Translations under genes and position numbers: made by a program | Part shown: positions 1-5,734 of the stretch, piece by piece | Layout of the letters: each line of letters starts with the position of its first letter | Position numbering within the stretch: the stretch's first letter is position 1 | NCBI GenBank assembly: GCA_964445255.1 | Contig: CAYUKM010000114.1 | Coordinates: 1-8,906, forward strand | Length of the DNA: 8,906 bases | Source of the DNA: SHLQ01 sp964445255 | Lineage (GTDB): Bacteria > Actinomycetota > Acidimicrobiia > Acidimicrobiales > SHLQ01 | Reading direction: 5' to 3' | Notes under the pieces: model-generated | Databases searched by the model: none | What the model was told of the DNA's origin: nothing | What the model saw: the letters and a program-made list of their open reading frames with translations, nothing else

Positions 1-272
1 TGATGTGAGGCGATGTGGGCTTCTGCTCGTTCGGTGAGGTCGATATCGGGGCGAACCTTCTTCACGGCCTTGGTCGCACCGCGCCCGACGGGCGAGTGCA
101 CGGTGAGGTCGATTGCCTTGTCGCTGACCACGGTGACGCGTTTGGTGACTTCGTTTCGAACGGCGTCGGGGAGCATCCGCTCAACCTCGCGCTTGACCTT
201 GCGCTGCACCCACCAGCTAGACGCGGCACCACCGGCGTACCCGGCGGTCATCCAGAAAATTCGTTTAGGCAT
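1..272 (-). CDS. Small membrane-anchored protein, DUF6167-like (partial, C-terminus off the left edge)
   Basis: Ninety codons are visible from ATG at 272; the reading frame is open to the window edge. The N-terminus (MPKRIFWMTAGYAGGAASSW) is basic, then a short hydrophobic Gly/Ala-rich segment (about residues 5-22), then a charged region rich in Lys, Arg and Val, suggesting a single N-terminal membrane anchor with a cytoplasmic tail. The start overlaps the rarA stop by 8 bases (ATGCCTAA), and a GGAG sequence lies 5 bases upstream, so it is translated in the rarA operon and probably coupled to it. A small protein with this kind of start (basic, FW, Gly/Ala-rich) commonly sits between rarA and alaS in actinobacteria, where it is annotated DUF6167 or hypothetical; that family match is inference from memory. 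Function is unknown. Confidence 0.72.
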   Translation of the reverse strand, partial: MPKRIFWMTAGYAGGAASSWWVQRKVKREVERMLPDAVRNEVTKRVTVVSDKAIDLTVHSPVGRGATKAVKKVRPDIDLTERAEAHIASH

Positions 273-1551
273 CGGGGCTCCGCTCCTGACTCCATTTCGC
301 CCACCGAGCTGGTTCTGCTCCATGATCCGATGGTGTGTAGTACACCTGATCGGCGACCTCAGGTGGGCGATACTGCTGATCAACCCACCCGGCGGGGTCG
401 TTATGAGGGTAACGATAGCCCTTCCCGTGACCCAGCCCGGCCGCGCCGCTGTAGTGCGCGTCGCGTAGGTGCATCGGCACCTCACCGGTACCAGGGCTTT
501 GCGCTGCGGATTTCGCCGCTGCACGTGCCGTGGTTAGCGAGTTGGACTTCGGTGCAGTGGCGAGATGCACGACCGCTTGAGTGAGGTTGAACTCGGCTTC
601 GGGAAGCCCGACGAACTCGAGTGCTTGTGCTGCTGCGTTAGCGATGACGAGCGACATCGGATCGGCCATACCCACGTCTTCGGACGCCAAGATCACCAGG
701 CGACGCGCAATGAACCGCGGCGACTCGCCAGCATCGAGCATGCGATACAGCCAGTAGAGCCCAGCGTCGACGTCGCTGCCGCGGACGCTCTTGATGAACG
801 CGCTGATCACGTCGTAGTGATCGTCGACGCCATAGCGAATTGCCTTGGTGCCGAGGGCGGCCTCAATGTGCTCTTCTTCGATCGAGTTGGGCTTCGCGAT
901 CGCGGCGGCTACGCCGAGCGCTGTCAGGACCTGTCGGCCGTCGCCAGCGCTGCGGTCGACCAGAAGTTGGATGGCTTCCTCGCTTGCATCTATTGCCTCG
1001 GCTTCAAGACCGCGGCCTACAAGCAGCTTCAATGCGTCCTCGTCGAGCATATTTAGGCGGAAAAGCGTCGATCGGCTTCGCAGCGCTGCGTTCACTTCGA
1101 AGCTCGGGTTCTCGGTGGTGGCACCGATGAGTGTGATCAAGCCGCTCTCTACTCCAGGCAAAAGGGCGTCTTGTTGGCTCTTGGTGAAACGATGCACTTC
1201 ATCGAGGAACAGAATCGTTCCCTGGCCTTGCTGGCCGAGCCGATCCTGGGCCCGCTGCAGCACCTCACGAACATCCTTGACCGAAGCACTCACAGCAGAC
1301 AGCGACTCGAAGGCCCGAGACGTCGTGCGCGCAATCACCTTCGCCAACGTGGTCTTGCCCGTACCTGGCGGTCCCCACAGGATCACCGAGCCCAACGCGT
1401 CGCTTTCGATCAAACTGCGAAGTGGGCGCCCCTGACCGAGCAGGTGGTCTTGCCCGACGATGTCATCGAGGCGAATCGGCCGGAGCTTGTCGGCCAGTGG
1501 GGCGCGCTGGCTCTGTTGTTCGGCAGCAGCGGCGGCGAACAAATCGGTCAC
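265..1551 (-). CDS. rarA: Replication-associated recombination protein A (RarA/MgsA), AAA+ ATPase
   Basis: 428 residues, full length for the family (E. coli RarA is about 447). This is a clamp-loader-like AAA+ ATPase acting at stalled or gapped replication forks. Visible motifs: Walker A GPPGTGKT (60-67), Walker B ILFLDEVH (113-120), sensor 1 with IGATTENPSFEVN (142-154), the arginine-finger segment ALRSR (156-160), and sensor 2 GDGR (203-206). The C-terminal MgsA-type tetramerisation part follows, with IKSVRGSDVDA and RRLVILASEDVGMADP. The C-terminal tail (GKGYRYPHNDPAGWVDQQY) is also family-typical. The start is GTG at 1551; it has no clear Shine-Dalgarno but has TAGGGT 6 bases upstream, suggesting a leaderless transcript. 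The stop overlaps the next gene by 8 bases. Identification is secure; start-site certainty is moderate. Confidence 0.96.
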   Translation of the reverse strand: MTDLFAAAAAEQQSQRAPLADKLRPIRLDDIVGQDHLLGQGRPLRSLIESDALGSVILWGPPGTGKTTLAKVIARTTSRAFESLSAVSASVKDVREVLQRAQDRLGQQGQGTILFLDEVHRFTKSQQDALLPGVESGLITLIGATTENPSFEVNAALRSRSTLFRLNMLDEDALKLLVGRGLEAEAIDASEEAIQLLVDRSAGDGRQVLTALGVAAAIAKPNSIEEEHIEAALGTKAIRYGVDDHYDVISAFIKSVRGSDVDAGLYWLYRMLDAGESPRFIARRLVILASEDVGMADPMSLVIANAAAQALEFVGLPEAEFNLTQAVVHLATAPKSNSLTTARAAAKSAAQSPGTGEVPMHLRDAHYSGAAGLGHGKGYRYPHNDPAGWVDQQYRPPEVADQVYYTPSDHGAEPARWAKWSQERSPDA

Positions 1552-1557
1552 CCCCGC

Positions 1558-1563
1558 ACCCTA
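1558..1563 (-). promoter_or_regulatory. Putative leaderless -10 element of rarA
   Basis: TAGGGT on the minus strand ends 6 bases before the GTG start of rarA, matching the actinobacterial TAnnnT form and the placement expected for a transcript beginning at the start codon. No convincing -35 box is visible and no Shine-Dalgarno competes for the start. Prediction from pattern only. Confidence 0.4.
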
Positions 1564-1657
1564 GCGAGTCAGTTGGCGCTGCGGATCTTGTCTACTGCCC
1601 GTTGGGCGAGTGACGGGACGATTGACTCGTGGCCTGACCTGAGCGCTAGTGCCTTGA

Positions 1658-2389
1658 CTACCATCCATGTTGTTGAAGAAACGCGATCATGGCGTCGGTT
1701 GTCTCGGTCAGTGCTGGTTCGCTATTAAAGAAGCCATGGTCCCCTTCATCGAAGGCGACGAGCGTGCAATCGCTAGCAAAGTCGCAGAATTCTTTGGCGG
1801 ACTCGAACGCCACGATCGTGTCTTCTCGACTGTGGAACGCGATCGTGGGTTTGTCCGCCACAAACCCTGAGCTCGCGCCGTTCACAGCTGGATTGAACAG
1901 TGCAACCAGCTCAGCGCCCGCACTCGCCTCCACGGCCAACGCTCCCCCTGCAGACGAGCCCCCGATGGCTATCCGGTTCGCGTCGATCCCAAGCCGCTCG
2001 CTATCGCCGCGCAGGGCTGCAATCGCATCGGCGCCGTCGCCCACAGCATCGGCTCGAGTCGTCCCTTCGGCGGTCACTCGGTATTCGGCGATGATCCCGA
2101 CGATCCCTGCGTCAGCGAGCCGTTCCGCCTGTGTCTGGAACTGCTCCACACGGGTAGCGGCGAACCCGCCCCCGTGAAACAAGACGATGCTTCCCAGCGG
2201 TTCGGCTTCAGTGTCGGCGGGCCGGAAGATATGGATGTGAAGATCACGTTGGTCGGTGGACTTGTAGACCTCGACCTCGGTGGCGTTGAGGTCGACGTCG
2301 GGGTACCCGGCCACATCGCCGCCCCCGAGGAGTTGCGCACACGCGGTCGTCGTCAAGGCCAGAGCCACACACAGCAGTACTCGTGTCAT
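1658..2389 (-). CDS. Exported alpha/beta hydrolase (carboxylesterase-like), possible lipoprotein
   Basis: 243 residues starting at ATG 2389 (MTRVLLCVALALTTTACAQL). The N-terminus is a short signal peptide: Arg3, a hydrophobic run at 4-12, then TTTAC, where Cys17 could be lipidated. The lipobox is weak because residue -3 is Thr. The rest is an alpha/beta-hydrolase fold: oxyanion-hole motif HGGGF (72-76), nucleophile elbow GSSAG with Ser146, a likely acid Asp190 in HSRED, and catalytic His218 in GDHGF. This is the layout of the esterase/lipase and dienelactone hydrolase superfamily, so it probably cleaves an ester outside the membrane; the substrate is unknown. A longer open frame extends to 2602 but would overlap the divergent permease gene and lacks a signal peptide at its start, so the inner ATG is preferred. 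There is no obvious Shine-Dalgarno. It is divergent from the permease operon with 117 bases between starts. Confidence 0.82.
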   Translation of the reverse strand: MTRVLLCVALALTTTACAQLLGGGDVAGYPDVDLNATEVEVYKSTDQRDLHIHIFRPADTEAEPLGSIVLFHGGGFAATRVEQFQTQAERLADAGIVGIIAEYRVTAEGTTRADAVGDGADAIAALRGDSERLGIDANRIAIGGSSAGGALAVEASAGAELVALFNPAVNGASSGFVADKPTIAFHSREDTIVAFESAKEFCDFASDCTLVAFDEGDHGFFNSEPALTETTDAMIAFLQQHGW

Positions 2390-2444
2390 TAGGTGCAGAT
2401 TCGCGCTCTGAGTGGAAAAACAACAGAAAAGTGGTGCATTCGGC

Positions 2445-2456
2445 TGAGAATTCTTA
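2445..2456. promoter_or_regulatory. Near-palindrome in the divergent promoter region (candidate operator)
   Basis: TGAGAATTCTTA contains the perfect 8-base palindrome AGAATTCT (2447-2454) and matches its own reverse complement at 10 of 12 positions. It lies in the 117-base divergent gap between the hydrolase and the permease, about 36 bases upstream of the putative permease -10. The position suits a repressor or activator shared by both genes. It does not match the actinobacterial Zur box I know (TGAAAATnATTTTCA-like), so the regulator is unassigned. A palindrome of this size can arise by chance. Confidence 0.25.
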
Positions 2457-2492
2457 CCCGATGGGCCTGGTCCGATCACCGTGCAGGTGTTG

Positions 2493-2498
2493 TACTCT
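2493..2498 (+). promoter_or_regulatory. Putative leaderless -10 element of the permease operon
   Basis: TACTCT ends 8 bases before the GTG start at 2507, the spacing expected when transcription begins at or next to the start codon. There is no Shine-Dalgarno upstream. The segment 2494-2509 is also a tandem direct repeat, ACTCTGTA then ACTCTGTG, overlapping the -10 and the start codon. No clear -35 is seen. Confidence 0.45.
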
Positions 2499-2506
2499 GT
2501 AACTCT

Positions 2507-3583
2507 GTGACGCAGACGACGGATGCGGCGGACCCGCATGTTCATGGTCCCGATTGTGACCACGACGACGGCCACGACCATCACGGTCATGGTGACGCGC
2601 ACGACGACGGCATTGCGAGTTATGCAAGACGTCGTGGTTACGGGCCCTATGTTCTCCTGGTTCCGATCGTCGTAGCCCTGCTGGTACGCAACCGAATCGA
2701 CGCCTTCACCAACGAAGAGGTTCGCTTGTGGTCGACATTGTTTGTCTCAGTCACCATCCAGGCCCTGCCGTTCCTAGTTTTGGGCGTGGTCATTAGTGGC
2801 CTTATCGCCACGTTCGTCTCACCCGACCTCGTCGAACGATTCGTACCGAAACGAAACTCCCTGGCCGTTCCTACCGCTGGTCTTGCCGGGCTCGCGCTAC
2901 CTGGCTGCGAATGCGGCTCGGTACCGATCGCCGGACGCCTCGTCGACGCAGGCACACCCCCAGCGGCAGCGCTCACGTTCCTTTTAGCGGCGCCAGCGAT
3001 CAACCCGGTTGTGATGGTTGCGACCGCCGTTGCGTTCCCCGGAAATCTGGAACTCGTCGGAGCCCGTTTCATCGCGTCACTGGCCACTGCCCTGCTGGTG
3101 GGCACGTGGTGGGCGCGCCGTAACGATGACTCGCTCATCAAGTCGATGGTCGGTGCGGGCAATCACGATCACGACGGCCCTCAGAAGCTCGCCACCTTCG
3201 TCGACGTCGCATCCAAGGATCTCGTCCACGCTGGCGGCTACCTGGTCGTCGGCTCGATCGCGGCTGCCACGTTGCAGTTGGTCATCCCTCGTTCAGTCAT
3301 CAACCTCGTGGCCGAGAACGAGTGGCAGTCCGTCTTGGTCTTTGCCGGTCTCGCCGTGCTGCTATCGATCTGTTCTGAAGCCGACGCGTTCGTCGCCGCT
3401 GGTCTTCCTCAGTTCTCGCTGACTTCTCGCCTTGTGTTCCTCGTCGTCGGGCCCGTAATCGACCTCAAGTTGATCGCACTCCACGCCGGAATCTTCGGCC
3501 GAAAGTTCACTGCCGTGTTCGCCCCCGTGACCCTGGTAGTCGCAGTCATCTCTGCAGTGATCGTTGGGCAGGTGCTGTTATGA
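2507..3583 (+). CDS. Permease with His-rich N-terminus, ArsP_1/DUF318 family (PF03773-type), probable metal transporter
   Basis: 358 residues from GTG 2507. The polar N-terminus holds eight His, one Cys and many Asp within residues 11-32 (for example DGHDHHGHGD), a classic metal-binding stretch, and NHDHD recurs in a loop at 219-223. About eight hydrophobic segments follow: roughly 46-63, 77-103, 119-145, 153-178, 183-202, 241-262, 274-298 and 305-330, with a last one at 336-357. The hallmark motif LPGCECGSVP (131-140) in the first half is mirrored by the LSICSEADAF segment (286-295) in the second half, as in DUF318 permeases. The gene overlaps the DUF1980 gene by ATGA, and this pair corresponds to the YcgR/YcgQ arrangement of Bacillus. 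Family knowledge suggests metal export or metal handling, and the His-rich tail favours zinc or a similar divalent ion; substrate and direction are inference. An upstream ATG at 2393 would add 38 residues that do not look like this family and overlap the divergent promoter, so the GTG is preferred. Confidence 0.85.
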   Translation: MTQTTDAADPHVHGPDCDHDDGHDHHGHGDAHDDGIASYARRRGYGPYVLLVPIVVALLVRNRIDAFTNEEVRLWSTLFVSVTIQALPFLVLGVVISGLIATFVSPDLVERFVPKRNSLAVPTAGLAGLALPGCECGSVPIAGRLVDAGTPPAAALTFLLAAPAINPVVMVATAVAFPGNLELVGARFIASLATALLVGTWWARRNDDSLIKSMVGAGNHDHDGPQKLATFVDVASKDLVHAGGYLVVGSIAAATLQLVIPRSVINLVAENEWQSVLVFAGLAVLLSICSEADAFVAAGLPQFSLTSRLVFLVVGPVIDLKLIALHAGIFGRKFTAVFAPVTLVVAVISAVIVGQVLL

Positions 3584-4311
3584 CCCGTCTCGGCCGCTCC
3601 GCAATGATGCTCTTCCTCGCCATCACAATGACCCGTCTCTTGTGGACGGGTGCCTTTGGCTTCTTCATCCAACAACGCATGCGTTGGCCACTCATCGCCG
3701 CGGTCATCGGATTGTTCGGCCTGGGCATCTACGAGGCTCGCCGTGCGCTCAAGGAAGAAAAGGAAGACCCTGAGTCGGTCAGGCGTTCCATCGCACCGCG
3801 GGTTGGTTGGCTCATGGTTCTGCCGCTCATGGTGCTCGTGTCGGTTGCACCAACCGGCCTCGGAGCTGCAGCCGCCGAACGCGTTGAGCCCTTCGTTCCA
3901 GTTGAGGTGACCAAGAATTTCGAACCACTCGATACGTCCGTTCAGCCGGTACCGATGCGGGTATTCGACTTCGTCGACCGAGCGTTCTGGGATCCGGACC
4001 GAACCACCGAGAACGTCACCGTTCGTCTCGAAGGTCTTGTCGTGAACAGCGAAGAGATCGACGATGGTTTCCTACTGACCCGTTTCTTGGTTAGTTGCTG
4101 CGCTGCTGACGGCGTACCGATCCAAGTCGCCGTGCGAGGCGTCGAAACCGCCTACCCCGACGACACCTGGGTAGTCGCCGACGTCGTACTACGGCCGCCA
4201 CCGGCACCGTTCCAAGAACTGCCGCTCGACCAGCGCACCGTCAACGCGGACGTCGTCTCGATCACGGTCAACCCCGACACACCGAGCGACGCGTACGAGT
4301 CGCCGTACTAA
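3580..4311 (+). CDS. TIGR03943/DUF1980 family membrane protein, partner of the permease
   Basis: 243 residues from ATG 3580, overlapping the permease stop in ATGA, with AGGTG 5 bases upstream; the two genes are almost certainly translationally coupled. Membrane segments are visible at about 8-30, 36-51 and 77-95. The C-terminal soluble half (about 105-243) carries the family hallmark LTRFLVSCCAADG (166-178) with adjacent Cys173-Cys174, followed by a beta-rich region with DDTWVVADVV. This matches the TIGR03943 (YcgQ-type) proteins that pair with DUF318 permeases. The biochemical role is not established; the vicinal cysteines could bind metal or take part in thiol chemistry, and the pairing suggests a two-component membrane system. 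The stop (4309-4311) is 3 bases from the inverted repeat at 4315-4333. Confidence 0.87.
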   Translation: MTRLGRSAMMLFLAITMTRLLWTGAFGFFIQQRMRWPLIAAVIGLFGLGIYEARRALKEEKEDPESVRRSIAPRVGWLMVLPLMVLVSVAPTGLGAAAAERVEPFVPVEVTKNFEPLDTSVQPVPMRVFDFVDRAFWDPDRTTENVTVRLEGLVVNSEEIDDGFLLTRFLVSCCAADGVPIQVAVRGVETAYPDDTWVVADVVLRPPPAPFQELPLDQRTVNADVVSITVNPDTPSDAYESPY

Positions 4312-4314
4312 CGG

Positions 4315-4333
4315 TAACGGGCCAGGCCCGTTA
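4315..4333. terminator. Inverted repeat between convergent genes, probable bidirectional terminator
   Basis: TAACGGGCC-A-GGCCCGTTA is a perfect 9-base inverted repeat around a single base (an 8 bp stem with a CAG loop in RNA). It lies in the 34-base gap between the stop of the DUF1980 gene (plus) and the stop of the DUF218 gene (minus). Neither side has a real U-tract: the plus side continues CAAAATT and the minus side CCGTTAG. It resembles the L-shaped, U-poor terminators reported in actinobacteria rather than a classic intrinsic terminator. Confidence 0.55.
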
Positions 4334-4345
4334 CAAAATTCGTGC

Positions 4346-4957
4346 CTAGAGGCCGACCCAACGGGCGCCAATCGTTACGATCGCCCAGTATTCGGCCACC
4401 CGTTCACGGGCGAACCGTTCCGGTAGTCGACTTCGCAGTTCACGACCCTGGCGTGTCGTGACCACGATCGTCTCCAGACCGGCCGACTCACAGAGCGCCG
4501 CCGTTCGGACCCGATGACGAGGCTGGGTTACGACCGCAACCCGCTCAAGACCTGCGGCGGCAGCGTTCTTGCACGTCTCGTTCGTCGAAACGCCCTCCGG
4601 GTCGAGCGAGACGTCAAGCTCGGGCAGGTATTCGGCGATCACCTCGGGTTCCCCGGGTCCCCCTGATGCGAAGACGGACGCGCCTGGGGTGACCGCTACG
4701 ATCTCCTCTGCCAGCTCGATTCGAGACAGCAGCGCACCGCTCGGTCTGCCGCTGTTGAACACCCGAGCGCCGGGTACGATCACGGCCTCTACCGGGTCGC
4801 CGGGAAGCGCGTCGACCTCGTTCTCGGTGACGATGTCGGTACCGATCGCGAACAACCGGATCACCAACATCGGGAAGAGGATCACGAACGCCAAGAAGGC
4901 GAAGGCGCTGATCACAGACTGCAAGCGTTCTCGACGCCTACTGGGGGGCTCTGACAT
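4346..4957 (-). CDS. DUF218 (SanA/ElyC/YdcF-like) membrane protein
   Basis: 203 residues from ATG 4957 (a GTG directly upstream at 4960 would add one residue). Arginine-rich N-terminal residues 7-11 precede one transmembrane helix (about 14-36), giving an N-in anchor, with the DUF218 domain outside (about 57-180). Family motifs: IVPGARVFNSGRPSGALLSR (60-79), ASGGPGEPEV (97-106), STNETCKNA (124-132) and VVTQPRHRVRTA (142-153). Homologues such as SanA and ElyC affect envelope integrity or peptidoglycan and lipid-carrier metabolism, but the reaction is not settled, so I assign no specific substrate. It lies 62 bases downstream of pyrE on the same strand yet has its own candidate leaderless promoter and no Shine-Dalgarno, so it may be transcribed separately. 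Confidence 0.83.
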   Translation of the reverse strand: MSEPPSRRRERLQSVISAFAFLAFVILFPMLVIRLFAIGTDIVTENEVDALPGDPVEAVIVPGARVFNSGRPSGALLSRIELAEEIVAVTPGASVFASGGPGEPEVIAEYLPELDVSLDPEGVSTNETCKNAAAAGLERVAVVTQPRHRVRTAALCESAGLETIVVTTRQGRELRSRLPERFARERVAEYWAIVTIGARWVGL

Positions 4958-4965
4958 CACTTACA

Positions 4966-4971
4966 ACGGTA
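4966..4971 (-). promoter_or_regulatory. Putative leaderless -10 element of the DUF218 gene
   Basis: TACCGT on the minus strand ends 8 bases before ATG 4957 (5 bases before the alternative GTG 4960). There is no Shine-Dalgarno. Same form and spacing as the candidate elements before the permease and hisS genes. Confidence 0.38.
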
Positions 4972-4977
4972 CGTGGA

Positions 4978-4999
4978 CCGACACCCGAACGGCTGTCGG
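4978..4999. repeat. Inverted repeat between pyrE and the DUF218 gene
   Basis: CCGACA (4978-4983) pairs with TGTCGG (4994-4999) around a 10-base centre that contains CCG and CGG and could pair further. It lies 20 bases past the pyrE stop, so it could act as a U-poor terminator or 3' stabiliser for pyrE, or as an operator just upstream of the DUF218 -10 box. No U-tract follows on the minus strand. Confidence 0.35.
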
Positions 5000-5019
5000 G
5001 GGCACTCCCCGCCCCAGGT

Positions 5020-5661
5020 CTACCGAGGGCCGTACTCGGTGAGGTAAGCGTTCATCTTGTCGACCATCTCGTCGGATAGATCGGCATGTTCGATGATCTC
5101 GCGCACCGTCACGATCGCGTGCGTGGGCATGGCGAACTCTTCGCTGACCTGTTCCAGCGCTGCCTTGTCACCGGTCCCCCGCTCCATGCGGTCGACGCTG
5201 ACGATCAGCCCCGCGAGCGAAACGTTGGCTGCTGCCTGCAAGACCGGCACGGTCTCACGGATCGACGTTCCGGCCGTAGTCACATCTTCGATGATCAGCA
5301 CCCGGTCACCATCGGCGGGAACATGGCCCACGAGCACGCCACCCTCGCCGTGGTCCTTCGCTTCTTTGCGGTTGAACATAAGCCCGACGTCGCGGCCACG
5401 AGCCGCCAACGCACTTGCCGTCTCCACAGCGAGCGGGATGCCCTTATAGGCCGGGCCAAACAACACGTCGAAGCCTTCGAATTTGGCCTCGATCGCATCG
5501 GCATAGAACTCGCCGAGACGGCGGATCTGCGAGCCGGTGCGGTACTTTCCCGTCTGCACAAAGTACGGCGTGGGGCGGCCGGACTTCGTCACGAAGTCGC
5601 CGAAGGTCAACACTTCGGCCTCGATCATGAAATCAATAAAGTCGCGTTTGTACTGATCCAT
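5020..5661 (-). CDS. pyrE: Orotate phosphoribosyltransferase
   Basis: 213 residues, the same length as E. coli PyrE. It transfers the phosphoribosyl group of PRPP to orotate to make OMP, the fifth step of de novo pyrimidine synthesis, in the cytosol as a dimer. Visible: the substrate-binding segment SGRPTPYFVQTGKY (27-40), the catalytic loop KEAKDHGEGG (99-108), and the PRPP-binding motif VLIIEDVTTAGTS (121-133). The chosen start, ATG 5661, is preceded by a strong GGGAGG Shine-Dalgarno at 5675-5670 with 8-base spacing. An upstream frame to 5682 would place the Shine-Dalgarno inside the gene and is rejected. The gene follows aspS after 73 bases that contain a large hairpin, so its expression may be modulated separately from aspS. 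Confidence 0.96.
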   Translation of the reverse strand: MDQYKRDFIDFMIEAEVLTFGDFVTKSGRPTPYFVQTGKYRTGSQIRRLGEFYADAIEAKFEGFDVLFGPAYKGIPLAVETASALAARGRDVGLMFNRKEAKDHGEGGVLVGHVPADGDRVLIIEDVTTAGTSIRETVPVLQAAANVSLAGLIVSVDRMERGTGDKAALEQVSEEFAMPTHAIVTVREIIEHADLSDEMVDKMNAYLTEYGPR

Positions 5662-5685
5662 TTCGTTAACCTCCCACATCATCAG

Positions 5686-5734
5686 GATTTGTACGTAATT
5701 TCAGACCTATACGGTCAGTTTTTACGTACAAATC
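5686..5734. repeat. 49-base hairpin/inverted repeat between aspS and pyrE
   Basis: GATTTGTACGTAA (5686-5698) and TTACGTACAAATC (5722-5734) are perfect 13-base inverted arms. The centre continues the symmetry: TTT on both sides, then CAGACC (5702-5707) opposite GGTCAG (5713-5718), which pair except for one mismatch, around the loop TATAC. The outer base abuts the aspS stop codon, and the other end is 10 bases before the pyrE Shine-Dalgarno. GC content is about 35% (17 of 49), far below the flanks. Each arm contains the palindrome TACGTA, so it could be a pair of DNA operator sites, or an RNA structure acting as attenuator, processing site or 3' stabiliser. There is no U-tract, so a classic intrinsic terminator is unlikely. 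Confidence 0.75.

Noticed and set aside
1552..1657. Terminator after the hydrolase gene
   Set aside because: Only a 4-base stem (GCCC-GTT-GGGC) was found, too weak and with no U-tract.
2393..2506. N-terminal extension of the permease to ATG 2393
   Set aside because: The 38 extra residues are not permease-like and cover the divergent promoter; GTG 2507 has a promoter-like box at the right spacing.
2390..2602. N-terminal extension of the hydrolase to an ATG at 2602
   Set aside because: The extension overlaps the His-rich permease start antisense, and the signal peptide would become internal; ATG 2389 gives a proper signal peptide.
5662..5734. PyrR-type attenuator before pyrE
   Set aside because: No match to the conserved PyrR-binding loop and no terminator U-tract; the hairpin is structurally different.
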